Origin: a virus
Direction: 5' to 3' (one strand)
Virus record (IMG/VR): IMGVR_UViG_3300020417_001379
Span: 1 to 64,000 of that record
DNA length: 64,000 nt
Numbering within the stretch: position 1 is the stretch's first letter; every line of letters begins with the position of its first letter. Positions 1-8,632 of the stretch are shown one piece after another. Made by a program: the position numbers and the translations under genes. The notes beneath the pieces are model-generated. The model searched no databases. It worked only from the letters and a program-made list of their open reading frames with translations, and was not told where the DNA came from.

Positions 1-2
1 GC

Positions 3-383
3 GGAAACGAGCCATTGGCTCTTGTGCTTCCTGCTGATAAGAGGTCTGCTATCCTCAACACAACCCTTTACGGAAATGTTGTTGAGTCTCTTGGCGACCA
101 CTTGGCGAGAATCGCAAACCTACGAATCTACTACACAAGGGATTACGGAAGCGGCGGAGCAATCGGTAACGATTCACTAATGCTAATTCCGGGTGCTGAG
201 ACTGCTGAATTCTTCACCTACAACGGCGAAGGCTTCACCGAGACCGAATTAACAAGAATTCCGGGTCTTGGGTTTGATTGGCTACTAACTTCCTACATGG
301 GAACAGTTATCCACGAACACCAAGATGGTGCGGCGAGCGGCAAGAACAACAGAATGGTTAAACTAACAGGCGTGCGCTCTTGA
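3..383 (+). CDS. Major capsid protein, C-terminal part (truncated by window start)
   Basis: The reading frame is open from base 3 and continues beyond the left edge, so the TTG at 15 is probably internal. The visible part is about 126 residues. It has alternating polar and hydrophobic strands, and a LIPG motif followed by acidic and aromatic residues, as in the C-terminal P-domain of HK97-fold capsid proteins. It is followed by small head and neck genes in the usual order, which supports the call. No capsid-specific catalytic residues exist to check. It could instead be another abundant head protein. Confidence 0.6.
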   Translation, partial: GNEPLALVLPADKRSAILNTTLYGNVVESLGDHLARIANLRIYYTRDYGSGGAIGNDSLMLIPGAETAEFFTYNGEGFTETELTRIPGLGFDWLLTSYMGTVIHEHQDGAASGKNNRMVKLTGVRS

Positions 384-400
384 ATAAGGAGCGTGATTAA

Positions 401-799
401 GTGCCTGCTAAGAAGAAAACCACTTCTAAGAAGCCTGCGGCTAAGAAGACGACTAAGGCGAAGCCAAAGTCCCCTTCTAAAGCAAGTCTCGTTAAGAGTC
501 TAAAAGACGCAGGACTTACTGTGCCGGAAGGAGCAGAAGTCCAAGAAATGAAACACCGACTTAAGTATTACAATGACTTAGATAGTGCGGGATACAATGT
601 TAGACTTTATAGAGGATGGGGTTCTCAATACGAAGACCACCCTATTGCTCAATTAGTAGATAGGAAGGCTGTTTATTGGCTACCACCTTCGGCTATGGCG
701 GAAGAAATTGTCCGAACCAAGTTAGTAGTAGTGGTGAAAAGAGGACTACCCTTACATAACGCTACTGTTATAGATGTTCCCGTAGGATACGGGGAATAA
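401..799 (+). CDS. Lys/Ala-rich basic tail plus SAP-like domain, probable head protein
   Basis: This protein starts at GTG after a GTGATTA sequence and has 132 residues. Residues 1-28 are a lysine/alanine/threonine-rich basic tail resembling histone H1 tails. Residues about 29-52 resemble a SAP DNA-binding helix pair (SLVKSLKDAGL, then a KHRL turn). The remainder is a small mixed fold with no recognised function. It lies directly after the capsid gene, so a DNA-contacting or head-associated role is inferred. A second SAP-like gene lies at 3865-4254. Confidence 0.6.
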   Translation: MPAKKKTTSKKPAAKKTTKAKPKSPSKASLVKSLKDAGLTVPEGAEVQEMKHRLKYYNDLDSAGYNVRLYRGWGSQYEDHPIAQLVDRKAVYWLPPSAMAEEIVRTKLVVVVKRGLPLHNATVIDVPVGYGE

Positions 800-803
800 G
801 TGA

Positions 804-1235
804 ATGGCTGTTACGACTGCTCAAATACGGGATTTGCTAAACAGGCCGAGAGGCTTGACCGAGAATACCATTACTGAATACATTACTATACGGACTGCTG
901 AGGTAAATAAGAAGGCTCGCGGTGCTAAATACATTACTGCTGATAATGTAGTTACAGATGCTCTGAAAGAATCAGCAATCAAGATGCTTGTTTGCGTTGA
1001 TTGTCTTAGGGTGCTTATTGATACAATTCATGCTGTTGTCCCCGAAAAGGAAGCGGGACAGCAGGACATAAGGTTCGCCAAGCAATTGTCTTCCTTTGAG
1101 AAGGATGCGAAAAGTCTCTTGGCGGACATAGCAGAAGGGAGAGCGACCGCCTTTAAGGTTAAGGCGACAGCAACGAGAGTAGGCGGCGACACAGGCGCAA
1201 AATTGAGCGGCAATCTACATTCCCTACAAGATTAG
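804..1235 (+). CDS. Small helical head-region protein, unknown
   Basis: This 143-residue, mostly helical protein starts with ATG overlapping a GTGA signal five bases after the previous stop. Residues 1-25 (AVTTAQIRDLLNRPRGL) resemble the N-terminal helix of head-tail connector or head-completion proteins. There is a CVDC pair near residue 65 but no second metal pair. Position between capsid and appendage genes suggests a virion or head-completion role. I do not recognise a family with certainty. Confidence 0.55.
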   Translation: MAVTTAQIRDLLNRPRGLTENTITEYITIRTAEVNKKARGAKYITADNVVTDALKESAIKMLVCVDCLRVLIDTIHAVVPEKEAGQQDIRFAKQLSSFEKDAKSLLADIAEGRATAFKVKATATRVGGDTGAKLSGNLHSLQD

Positions 1236-1247
1236 GCGGTGTAGTGT

Positions 1248-3050
1248 ATGGCTCGTATTTATTGGAAAGGCGGAACAGGCGCGACTAAATCTGACCCGTC
1301 TGTGCAGGGCAATTGGTGTAACGAAGACGGCACAGCCGTAAGCAATACCGATTGGAATAGCGGAGACCTTTCAGCACATGATATTGTTTTCGACCACGCT
1401 AAAAACATAACAGGCTCAGTAGCCTGTATCTTTGACGGCTCTCCTTCAACACATACTTGGAAAAGTTTAACGGTTAAATATAAAGAAAATGCTTTTTATG
1501 AAATGATACAATTTGGTAATAGCGGGACTACTCTTATTCTTAGCGGTATGGATATAAGACAAGCCGAAACCTTTAGCGCTTCCGCTAATTGTATTATCAA
1601 ATTTACAGGAGTGCCTTACTTTGCTTCTGCTCGTAGAAGCGTTGCTACCACCACAGGTTCTTTAGGTGGTGCTAATAACGATGCAGATTTATACATAAAA
1701 ATAGTAGGTAATGTTAATACAAGATATTTAAGGCAAGAATCCGGCGGTAGTGCTTTACAACAAGATTCATACAAAACAGCAGGTATGTTTAAAGATGAAA
1801 CCTCAAGAAGTAAATTTACATTTTTGTTTGAGCCGCCTAATAATCAAATATTAGTCTTAGATGACGGTATTTATCCCAACATGGATTTTGATTGCGGGGG
1901 TTCGGACACAGCGACACTTGCTTTTGATTTTTGTTATACCGCAGGAAATAATAATAGGACTAATGATTTTGAAAAGGTAGATATGCTTACCTTAACAATA
2001 GATTCTTCCTTTGATGTAAAACCTACTGATTATAATATAATTAACAAGCGAAAACATATCATAATTAGAAACGGTTATGATTTAGATTGCTCTACATTTG
2101 ATATGGGTTACGCTACATTAGAGATAATACCGTGTATAAGCGTTACGGGCGCTAATGTAGCCTCTTTATATGTTCCTACTAATGATACCGCTACCTTTGG
2201 CCCTACGCCTTCGGGTTCGCAAGCAATGGGTATGAAAACAAAATATTCTACTTTAATTATAGGAACGCCTATTGATGAAAATAGCGCTTTGTTTATGAAA
2301 GACAATACTATATTAGTATGTGATGATTTGATAATAAAAGCGGGCGGTAGGCTGTATGGTAGTGAAAGAGAAGATGAAAATTCAACAGAAATACATTGTT
2401 TAAAACAACCAACAGTAGAGGGCGATTGGAATTTTGTGCAAACCTCAGAAGGTATTTATAGAGCGCAGGGAAGCACACCCACATTACCTGTAAGCATGGG
2501 GGGCACAGGACTTACGAGTATAGGAACGCAAGGGCAGGTGCTTGCCGTCAAATCAAACGGACAGGGGCTTGAATGGAGAGCAGATGTAGATACAAATACG
2601 CAGACTACATCTTTTTATATAATAGCGGAAGAAAGCAATTGGGATTTGACTACCGGAACATCTAATGGTTTTCATTGGTCTTTTGGTAACGGTTCTGATA
2701 TAGGAGATGCACCTTCGGCTAATTCTAATAACGAAGGTATAGCACTTCCTGTTGATTGCACATTAAAATTTATGCACCTTAATTTAGCAAATGACGGTAA
2801 TGATGCGGCAGGTAATAGCACTACCGTTCAGATATACAAAGCCTTTAGCACTTCCATGTCTCAAGCCGCCGTTGCTAATGCCGTAATAACTACCACTATT
2901 GCTACTAACGGACACGGTGCATCTAATACCGCAGATTTAAATATTGATTTTAATAAGGGTGATGTAATTTTATTTAGAAGCACTAATGCCTTCCAAAGCA
3001 ATATTTATTTGGGTAGAGGAACAGTAAGTGCGTTTTTTGTAGAGAGGTGA
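1248..3050 (+). CDS. Virion appendage / fibre protein, beta-rich
   Basis: This 600-residue protein is rich in Asn, Gly, Ser and Thr. The N-terminus carries a WKGGTGA...GNW...W motif typical of beta-solenoid appendage proteins that start with WxGGxGDGNW repeats. Around residue 415 there is a GGTGLTSIGTQGQVL collar motif common in tail fibres, followed by a C-terminal beta domain of about 150 residues with FHWSFGN. It has no signal peptide. It is probably a head or tail fibre that contacts the cell surface. The following gene looks like a fibre-assembly chaperone, which fits. Confidence 0.65.
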   Translation: MARIYWKGGTGATKSDPSVQGNWCNEDGTAVSNTDWNSGDLSAHDIVFDHAKNITGSVACIFDGSPSTHTWKSLTVKYKENAFYEMIQFGNSGTTLILSGMDIRQAETFSASANCIIKFTGVPYFASARRSVATTTGSLGGANNDADLYIKIVGNVNTRYLRQESGGSALQQDSYKTAGMFKDETSRSKFTFLFEPPNNQILVLDDGIYPNMDFDCGGSDTATLAFDFCYTAGNNNRTNDFEKVDMLTLTIDSSFDVKPTDYNIINKRKHIIIRNGYDLDCSTFDMGYATLEIIPCISVTGANVASLYVPTNDTATFGPTPSGSQAMGMKTKYSTLIIGTPIDENSALFMKDNTILVCDDLIIKAGGRLYGSEREDENSTEIHCLKQPTVEGDWNFVQTSEGIYRAQGSTPTLPVSMGGTGLTSIGTQGQVLAVKSNGQGLEWRADVDTNTQTTSFYIIAEESNWDLTTGTSNGFHWSFGNGSDIGDAPSANSNNEGIALPVDCTLKFMHLNLANDGNDAAGNSTTVQIYKAFSTSMSQAAVANAVITTTIATNGHGASNTADLNIDFNKGDVILFRSTNAFQSNIYLGRGTVSAFFVER

Positions 3051-3054
3051 TTAA

Positions 3055-3330
3055 ATGGCTGAATGTCCTATATGTGATACCAACGATGATTCCTGCATAC
3101 ACTATCAGAAATTAAGAAGGGTAAGAAATGGCTTGTTGAAAGATTCTGATAAATATGTGCTACCGGATATATGGGAGTCATATAGCGCAGAACAGAAAAC
3201 CGCAGTAGCCAATTATAGACAAGCGTTAAGAGATTGGCCTTCAACAGTAGATAACCCCTTAAATTTGGGTAGTAAATTACCCACTAAGCCTTCTTTCGTA
3301 GCAGATTCGGATACTTACAGGACTGCTTAA
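3055..3330 (+). CDS. Tail-fibre assembly chaperone-like protein
   Basis: This protein has 91 residues, and GGTGATTAAATG decides the start. The C-terminal half contains RNGLLKDSDKYVLPDIW followed by YRQALRDWP, the hallmark of the phage tail assembly chaperone family (Phage_tail_APC), where YRQALRDIP is typical. The N-terminus adds CPIC and a later C..H that could bind zinc, which is not usual for the family. It is immediately downstream of the fibre gene, as fibre chaperones normally are. Confidence 0.65.
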   Translation: MAECPICDTNDDSCIHYQKLRRVRNGLLKDSDKYVLPDIWESYSAEQKTAVANYRQALRDWPSTVDNPLNLGSKLPTKPSFVADSDTYRTA

Positions 3331-3368
3331 TAAAACGCCTTAAATACCTCATAAGGGGTGGTGGTAAC

Positions 3369-3584
3369 ATGAGCGAGAGTGGAGAGTCGGAATTGACTAT
3401 TGAAGATGTGCTACGAGTAGCGGCAGACCGTTTGGTATATATTAGAGTGCTTGAAAAGGCGGCTAATGAAATGCAAAATGTGATTAACGGATTGAAGAAC
3501 GATATAGCAGAAATCAACAACGCCATGTTTATGCGTGATTCGGGGGCTGAACCTGTTGAAGAAGAAGTCCAAGAAGACGAGTGA
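3369..3584 (+). CDS. Small acidic coiled-coil protein
   Basis: This 71-residue protein is preceded by GGTGGTAAC and ATG. It is predicted helical, with heptad-like leucine/isoleucine spacing from residue 12 to 55, and ends in a strongly acidic tail (EEEVQEDE). No enzyme motif is present. It may be a structural or scaffolding helper. No family is recognised. Confidence 0.55.
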   Translation: MSESGESELTIEDVLRVAADRLVYIRVLEKAANEMQNVINGLKNDIAEINNAMFMRDSGAEPVEEEVQEDE

Positions 3585-3617
3585 TGGTGTAGCGTTAGAC
3601 GCGGAAGGTTGGTTTGC

Positions 3618-3698
3618 GTGGATTTTGAGAAAAATTGGTATCTTAATTTAAGCGTTATAATAGACGATAACTCAAGTGGTAATGTGATTCTATGGTGA
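3618..3698 (+). CDS. Possible 26-residue peptide
   Basis: A short GTG-started frame is preceded nine bases upstream by GGAAGG. Its stop overlaps the ATG of the next gene, as neighbouring genes do. It is the only candidate filling the 3585-3691 gap. Length alone makes it uncertain, and it could be untranslated leader. Confidence 0.25.
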   Translation: MDFEKNWYLNLSVIIDDNSSGNVILW

Positions 3699-3859
3699 AG
3701 AGGTTTGGTAAAATAGTATATACGCCACCCGAAAAGTCATTTACAAAGGTAAATATTGAAGAGACACTACATGGCTATAAATTGTATAGGGCGGGCGAAG
3801 ACAGACCATTTACGGTGATACCACTTTCGGCAGTAAAACAAGTAATATACGAAAGGTGA
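3692..3859 (+). CDS. Small 55-residue protein, unknown
   Basis: ATG at 3692 opens a 55-codon frame (MVKRFGKIVYTPPEKS...) ending at TGA 3857-3859. The sequence is basic with a beta-prone pattern and a RPFTVIPLSAVKQVIY end. The end of the gene supplies the GGTGA ribosome binding site for the next one, supporting real translation coupling. No family is recognised. Confidence 0.5.
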   Translation: MVKRFGKIVYTPPEKSFTKVNIEETLHGYKLYRAGEDRPFTVIPLSAVKQVIYER

Positions 3860-3864
3860 AAAAA

Positions 3865-4254
3865 ATGCAAGGAAATAATACAACAGTAGAAGAATGCTTA
3901 AATGCACTAAACGAGACAGTAGCGTGCGCCGCAGAATCTTCCTCATTGTTTGACGACATAGAGGTTATTCTTTTGGCCGTAGCCGCACTTATCGGTATCG
4001 GTGGTTGGGCATACAATAAGTATAAGACCCTAAATGCAGACGGTAAGATAACTCTTGACGAGATTATTGACTCTGTTGATGAAACCAAAGAAAAGGTTGC
4101 AGAAGCAAAAGCAGAGTTAAAGACTATCGAAAAAGCGTTAGATTCCCGAAATGTCGCTGAATTGAAAGCAATGCTAAAGGAAGCAGGATTGTCCGTAAAG
4201 GGCAAGAAGGCTGACCTTATTGCTCGCCTTGAAGCGCACATGGATGGGGAATAA
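3865..4254 (+). CDS. Membrane-anchored SAP-domain protein
   Basis: The ATG at 3865 is chosen because AGGTGA lies five bases upstream; a GTG at 3856 is the alternative. One membrane segment sits at about residues 32-49 (VILLAVAALIGIGGWAY). A charged helical coiled coil follows, with a C-terminal SAP-like motif (AELKAMLKEAGLSVKGKKADLIARLEAH). A membrane anchor joined to a SAP helix pair in a structural gene block is unusual. A role at the virion or the membrane during entry or release is possible but not shown. Confidence 0.6.
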   Translation: MQGNNTTVEECLNALNETVACAAESSSLFDDIEVILLAVAALIGIGGWAYNKYKTLNADGKITLDEIIDSVDETKEKVAEAKAELKTIEKALDSRNVAELKAMLKEAGLSVKGKKADLIARLEAHMDGE

Positions 4255-4500
4255 TTGTCTGACGATAAGGTAGTAGATTTAAGGCTTGATAGTTTGGAAG
4301 AAACAGCCAAACGGCACGAAAGGTTGATTGAGCAATTGGTTCAGTCTAACATGGATATGAAGACCGGACTTACTAAGGTTGCTACCGAGTTAGAAATAAC
4401 TAATGGTCTTATAGGCACTTATATGGGCAATATGCAAAAAATTATTTTTACCCTTATAGCAATCGTAGCAGGTGCTATGGGTATTTCTACTCAGATGTGA
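4255..4500 (+). CDS. Coiled coil with C-terminal membrane helix (holin/spanin-like)
   Basis: TTG directly follows the TAA of the previous gene. The protein has 81 residues. Residues 8-50 are a charged coiled coil (LDSLEETAKRHERLIEQLV) and residues 58-78 form one hydrophobic helix (IIFTLIAIVAGAMGI). This layout matches XhlA-type lysis helpers and other small tail-anchored phage proteins. With the next two-part membrane gene it may form a release module, but no lysin was found. Confidence 0.5.
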   Translation: MSDDKVVDLRLDSLEETAKRHERLIEQLVQSNMDMKTGLTKVATELEITNGLIGTYMGNMQKIIFTLIAIVAGAMGISTQM

Positions 4501-4504
4501 TAGT

Positions 4505-4672
4505 ATGAATCAACAAGATTGGAACGGTTGGTGTTTGAGCGTTACTAAAAGGCTCGGAAATATTGAAAAGTCGCTTACATCATATCACAAGACGCAGAAG
4601 CGTATGCTTTATGTTTTAGCGTTAGGATTTACGGCGGTGTTAGTTAGTGGGTTATTATTGTTCTACCAATGA
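4505..4672 (+). CDS. 55-residue single-pass membrane protein
   Basis: ATG at 4505 follows GTGATAGT, matching the neighbouring start signals. An amphipathic N-terminal helix (NGWCLSVTKRLGNIEKSL) is followed by one membrane helix (LYVLALGFTAVLVSGLLLFY) at the C-terminus. It has the same architecture as the gene upstream and may be its diverged partner. Its 3' end overlaps the next gene by 26 bases. Confidence 0.5.
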   Translation: MNQQDWNGWCLSVTKRLGNIEKSLTSYHKTQKRMLYVLALGFTAVLVSGLLLFYQ

Positions 4673-5171
4673 TGTTGGGTCAAGATTAGGTCTAAATAAC
4701 GCACAGCGCACGCAGGCTTCTGCTAAGATAACAGCCGCTATGAAAAGGGCTACCATAGAAATAGACCAAGAGTTTAGAGACTACGGTAGACCCGCACCAA
4801 GCGGTGAAATAGGTTCAAGCACACTTAGTAGTCCTATAAACGCAGGCGCAGTATCTATACCTGTCGCAAGCAACGCAGGATTTGAAACTTCGGGCGAAGG
4901 CAACATTGATGGTGATTCTTTCTCTTGGACGGGTAAGGGCACTAACACACTAACGGGCTGTTCCGGTATCAATGTATCTCACGCGGCAGGTGTTGTCGTA
5001 GAAGGTGGAGAAATGACCCACATTCTTGCAGAGATATGCGCGGATTTAGCCGCCGCTTTTTATTTGGAAGACGAAGCAGGCACTATAAGAAGTGAGCAGG
5101 GCGGACAGATGCTTAGAGATAGAGGAACGAGAGACCTAAAGAGGCTTGCCCATTTGGGTGTAGTTAATTAG
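4647..5171 (+). CDS. Head-tail connector (gp6-like adaptor)
   Basis: GTG at 4647 starts MGYYCSTNDVGSRLGL, which closely matches the typical start of phage head-tail adaptor proteins (YCTxxDVxxRLGL). The protein has 174 residues: an N-terminal helical adaptor domain, an inserted beta domain about residues 55-115 rich in Gly/Ser, and a helical C-terminus. It is followed by a gp10-like protein and a tail terminator, the standard neck order. Confidence 0.65.
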   Translation: MGYYCSTNDVGSRLGLNNAQRTQASAKITAAMKRATIEIDQEFRDYGRPAPSGEIGSSTLSSPINAGAVSIPVASNAGFETSGEGNIDGDSFSWTGKGTNTLTGCSGINVSHAAGVVVEGGEMTHILAEICADLAAAFYLEDEAGTIRSEQGGQMLRDRGTRDLKRLAHLGVVN

Positions 5172-5179
5172 GTGATAGT

Positions 5180-5812
5180 ATGGTAAGACAAGAAGGCCAA
5201 ATAGATGCGGGGCGCTTTCTCAAAAAGGATACTAAGAAGTTATTAGACAAGTTTGAGCGTGGGCAAAAACAAAAAATTGCTAATCTTATGGCCGAGATAG
5301 GCAGAAAAGAAATGAAAAACACACGCAGTAGGCTTTCTTCACAGGGCGGTCTTGGTAAGCACATAGCCCGTAGTAATAAATTAGTCTCTAAATTAAAAAT
5401 GAGCGGAGACGCAGGAGATTACGGAACATTATTTTTTGGTATGGAAGGTAAGATAAGGTCTCGTGAAGGTAGGCTTGAATTAGTAGATGATTTAGCCGCT
5501 CTATACGCTTTTGGTAAGCAAAATTTTGCCGCAATAGGGGATGGAGACGGTTCGCACGCCTTTATAGGCGTTGATGCTTTGGGCGCAAGAGATAGATTTC
5601 CAATACCCGGATTTATTTATGCAGGTGTAAGTCCTAACAGACGACCTGCCTTTAGAAGAAGGTTAAAAATAGGGTTTGTATCACCGGATATACCGCCCGC
5701 AGACGAATTTTTACCTCAAGCAGAAGAAAATATAGTCAATAGGCTACAAGCAGAAGTGCCCGCCGCTATTAGAGAGGCGTGGGAGCAGAGTGAAAGTAAG
5801 AGGAAGCGATAA
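5180..5812 (+). CDS. Neck protein, HK97 gp10-like
   Basis: GGTGATAGTATG sets the start of this 210-residue protein. The first 60 residues are basic and helical. A beta region follows, with RPAFRRRLKIGF, and then a helical C-terminus (AEENIVNRLQAEVPAAIREAW). This is the pattern of gp10-type head-tail joining proteins, where an RP(F/A)...P motif precedes the final helix. It sits between the adaptor and the terminator. Confidence 0.55.
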   Translation: MVRQEGQIDAGRFLKKDTKKLLDKFERGQKQKIANLMAEIGRKEMKNTRSRLSSQGGLGKHIARSNKLVSKLKMSGDAGDYGTLFFGMEGKIRSREGRLELVDDLAALYAFGKQNFAAIGDGDGSHAFIGVDALGARDRFPIPGFIYAGVSPNRRPAFRRRLKIGFVSPDIPPADEFLPQAEENIVNRLQAEVPAAIREAWEQSESKRKR

Positions 5813-5813
5813 C

Positions 5814-6875
5814 ATGAGTATAGCGACAAAAAATCAATATTGGAATGCCCGTATGACGGGAGCAGACCCCGCAAATCCGGGCGGTAATAGCAATGATGTT
5901 TGGGCAGGTGGTAGTGGTTCAGCAAGCGGTGGGGATTGGGTAATAACCAACGGTCAATGGACTATAACACCGGACGCTACTGACTTATCTTACACTATAT
6001 TGGCTTGTTTTTCATACACCACAGCACCCTCTGACGGCGCTGTTTTACTTTCTCTCGATAACGGAACGCATAAGGTTGAGTTACAATCTAACGGCACTAA
6101 TACCGGATTGAAAATAGTAGGTGCTTCAACGGCTACCTTTTCCGACCTTGATTTAAACCTATCAGATTCGTCTTCCGTTCCTATAATTATTAGATTAACT
6201 CTTGAAAACGGCGGTGCTGTTAAGTGTTATAGATACGAAATAGAAGAAGATGACGATGCTAATACAGATTACATAAGCATAACGGGTGCTTCCGGCTCTT
6301 CAAGAGGTGTAAAGTGGGGCAACACAAGCGGAAATGTAAAGTGGTCTGCTGTTTATTACTCAAAATTCGGTGCTTTTACCCCTAAAGAATTAATCCCATC
6401 TGCGTTTGCGCAGGATACGCAGGTTAGAATGGGTCTTTCGGTAGTAGAACATATTAAAAATAGCACAAAACCGTATTTAAAAACACAGGTAGATGACTCA
6501 AACATAGTATATGCCTATGATATTTCACCGGATAACATAAGAACCATGCAACCGCCTTCTATTCATGTGTATTTAGACAATATATCATCTCCTTCTTTTG
6601 AGGCATTAGGTGGCTCATCGGTAGAACAAAGGTATGATGTAAGGATATTTGTTACTACAAAGGGCACTAATTACGAAAATGCGTATATGTTAGGTTTAAA
6701 TATACTCGGCGAAGTATTTGATGAATTATACACAAGCACAGGGCTTAGTGGTAATACGGATAATATCGAGGGGTATTCTTGTGAGTTAGACACACGGACG
6801 GATAATGACGAGATAACTTGCACGCATGAGTTAATCATAACATATAGAAGAAGAATCAAGATGACTCGTAGGTAA
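5814..6875 (+). CDS. Tail terminator-like protein with N-terminal beta-sandwich domain
   Basis: ATG at 5814 is preferred over an upstream GTG because a GAGG lies 12 bases before it. The 353-residue protein has two parts. Residues 1-190 are an Asn/Gly/Thr-rich lectin-like beta-sandwich. Residues about 205-353 resemble gpU-type tail terminators: an MGLSVVEHIKNS helix, YDVRIFVTTKG, an amphipathic helix, then CTHELIITYRRR. If correct, the neck carries an added surface domain that could bind a sugar. Confidence 0.5.
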   Translation: MSIATKNQYWNARMTGADPANPGGNSNDVWAGGSGSASGGDWVITNGQWTITPDATDLSYTILACFSYTTAPSDGAVLLSLDNGTHKVELQSNGTNTGLKIVGASTATFSDLDLNLSDSSSVPIIIRLTLENGGAVKCYRYEIEEDDDANTDYISITGASGSSRGVKWGNTSGNVKWSAVYYSKFGAFTPKELIPSAFAQDTQVRMGLSVVEHIKNSTKPYLKTQVDDSNIVYAYDISPDNIRTMQPPSIHVYLDNISSPSFEALGGSSVEQRYDVRIFVTTKGTNYENAYMLGLNILGEVFDELYTSTGLSGNTDNIEGYSCELDTRTDNDEITCTHELIITYRRRIKMTRR

Positions 6876-6876
6876 A

Positions 6877-6895
6877 GCGTATATTTATAGGACAC
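6877..6895 (+). promoter_or_regulatory. Probable promoter of the tail tube gene
   Basis: TATATTTATA lies about 45 bases before the tail tube ATG in the only real gap of this gene block. An archaeal start about 25 bases downstream would leave a leader of about 20 bases containing GAGGT. Extra expression of the most abundant tail protein would make sense. Confidence 0.4.
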
Positions 6896-6928
6896 TTACG
6901 GCTTACAGAAAGACATAGAGGTATCCAA

Positions 6929-8530
6929 ATGGGTGTTGAATGGTTGAATAGGTATGTCGCTCTTGAGAAAGAAGACTCGTATGGGGTAGAACCCGGAGCA
7001 GTCTCAAAAATTGTATTGTCGGGTGGTGGAACAGGATGGTCTTCAAGTGCTACGGGCACTTGGACTATGACTTCTGCTGAAGGTGGAAAAGGTGCAAGCG
7101 GAACGCTAACTACGGTTGGTGGGACTGCTACTACTATTACATCTTTTACGGTTCTTGAGGGCGGACAGGGTTTCTCACACAATGATACCTTCGCTATTGT
7201 AATAAGCGGATTGGGTAGCGGTAATGCGCCTACTATGACTGTATCTATCGGCGGACAGCCGGAAAGCACAGATGGAGCAACAAACGGAACACACAACACT
7301 AACGGACTTATCTACGGTGAAGTAGATGACGAATCCATGAAGCAAACCTTTGAGTTACTTACTCGCTCAGACATGAGCAGACAAGTAGCATCTAAGGCTG
7401 TTACAAACACACAATACGGTGAGGGTTCAATTAACCTTGCTATTCAGCCCGATGACTTTATGGGTAACATTCTATACGCTTTCCTACCTGTTGAAGAAAT
7501 AGGAACAGGTGTTTTGGAGACTGTCGCTATTAACAACGCAGGTAGCGGTGGAACAGCAGGTAACTATATTATTGAAGTTACTTCTAACTCTGCAACAGAG
7601 AATGCAGAAGTCGGTATGACTGTTGATGGTAGCGGTAACATGAGTGCCGTAAATATTATAAATCCGGGTAGAGGCTTGTCTTCAAGCGGATTGGCGGCTG
7701 TATCAATGACTAAGGATAAAGACGGAAGAGCAACCGGACTTTCAAATGCTACTTTGACTCTTACTGTTGGAACAGATGCTTACAAGCATTACTTTAACGA
7801 GCCTACTCTAAGCACACACGCATACCCATCATACACTATGAGGGTTGGTAGAGAAGGTAAGGAACACACATTCACAGGTATGGTTGCTACTAAACTTGGT
7901 ATCAGCGCTAACCTAAACGAATATGTTATGGCTTCCGTTGATTGGGTAGGTAAGAACGAAGAGTCCCCTACTACTCTACAAACTAATGTTCCATTCGCGG
8001 GTCTTAACACAGACGCTCTACACTTCGCTGACGCTGAGGTTTATTTCAGCGATAACGCAAGCAAGACTATTAAGGTTCAGCAAATCTCCTTTGAGATTAA
8101 CATTAACCGTGATAATGATTCAGCATACGCTGTTGGTAGCAGGTCATTTACTCGTGCCCCACCAACACAGACAAGAGAAATCACAGGAACACTTGAGTTT
8201 AACGAGGTTATTCACACTACAACCACAGCAGAACCTACATACTCAGAATTGACCGGACAATCGGTTCATATCCTTCAACCGGATTTGGGTAAGGGTGCTA
8301 TTAGAGTTAGATTTAAGAACGAAGCAGGAACAGAATTCCTTGAGTTTGAGTTTTACAATGTAAGGTTTGAAGCCCCCGAAGCATCGGTAAGCGGTAGAGA
8401 CCCTAACAGAATGAGCGTAGGCTTCCAAGCATTCTACGATGCAAAGCAAGGTGGCGCTCAGAAGTCCGTTCAAGCAATCCTAAAGGGTGTAGCAGGTGGA
8501 GCAATCCAAAACACCCGATACAGCGCATAA
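6929..8530 (+). CDS. Major tail (tube) protein
   Basis: This 533-residue protein opens with MGVEWLNRYVALEKEDSYG, typical of phage tube proteins that start with a short helix and strand. The C-terminal half has VYFSDNASKTIKVQQISFEI and TREITGTLEFNE, matching the tube-protein core strands. Glycine-rich 'GGQGF/GSGN' beta repeats occupy about residues 25-110 and 190-260 and look like decoration domains. Its size is larger than a minimal tube protein because of these insertions. Location before the chaperone and tape measure is diagnostic. Confidence 0.75.
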   Translation: MGVEWLNRYVALEKEDSYGVEPGAVSKIVLSGGGTGWSSSATGTWTMTSAEGGKGASGTLTTVGGTATTITSFTVLEGGQGFSHNDTFAIVISGLGSGNAPTMTVSIGGQPESTDGATNGTHNTNGLIYGEVDDESMKQTFELLTRSDMSRQVASKAVTNTQYGEGSINLAIQPDDFMGNILYAFLPVEEIGTGVLETVAINNAGSGGTAGNYIIEVTSNSATENAEVGMTVDGSGNMSAVNIINPGRGLSSSGLAAVSMTKDKDGRATGLSNATLTLTVGTDAYKHYFNEPTLSTHAYPSYTMRVGREGKEHTFTGMVATKLGISANLNEYVMASVDWVGKNEESPTTLQTNVPFAGLNTDALHFADAEVYFSDNASKTIKVQQISFEININRDNDSAYAVGSRSFTRAPPTQTREITGTLEFNEVIHTTTTAEPTYSELTGQSVHILQPDLGKGAIRVRFKNEAGTEFLEFEFYNVRFEAPEASVSGRDPNRMSVGFQAFYDAKQGGAQKSVQAILKGVAGGAIQNTRYSA

Positions 8531-8539
8531 GGTGATTAA

Positions 8540-8632
8540 ATGAGCAGTAAAGTAACTATTATAGCCTTAGACGCAGACGGCAAACCCTACCCTACAAAGG
8601 GGAAGAAAAAGGCGGCTTCTGAGGAAGAATGA
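8540..8632 (+). CDS. 30-residue peptide between tail genes
   Basis: GGTGATTAAATG precedes a 30-codon frame starting MSSKVTIIALDADGKPYPTK with a basic and acidic end. Its TGA overlaps the ATG of the next frame (ATGA). The ribosome binding site and stop-start overlap argue for translation. Function unknown. Confidence 0.5.
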   Translation: MSSKVTIIALDADGKPYPTKGKKKAASEEE

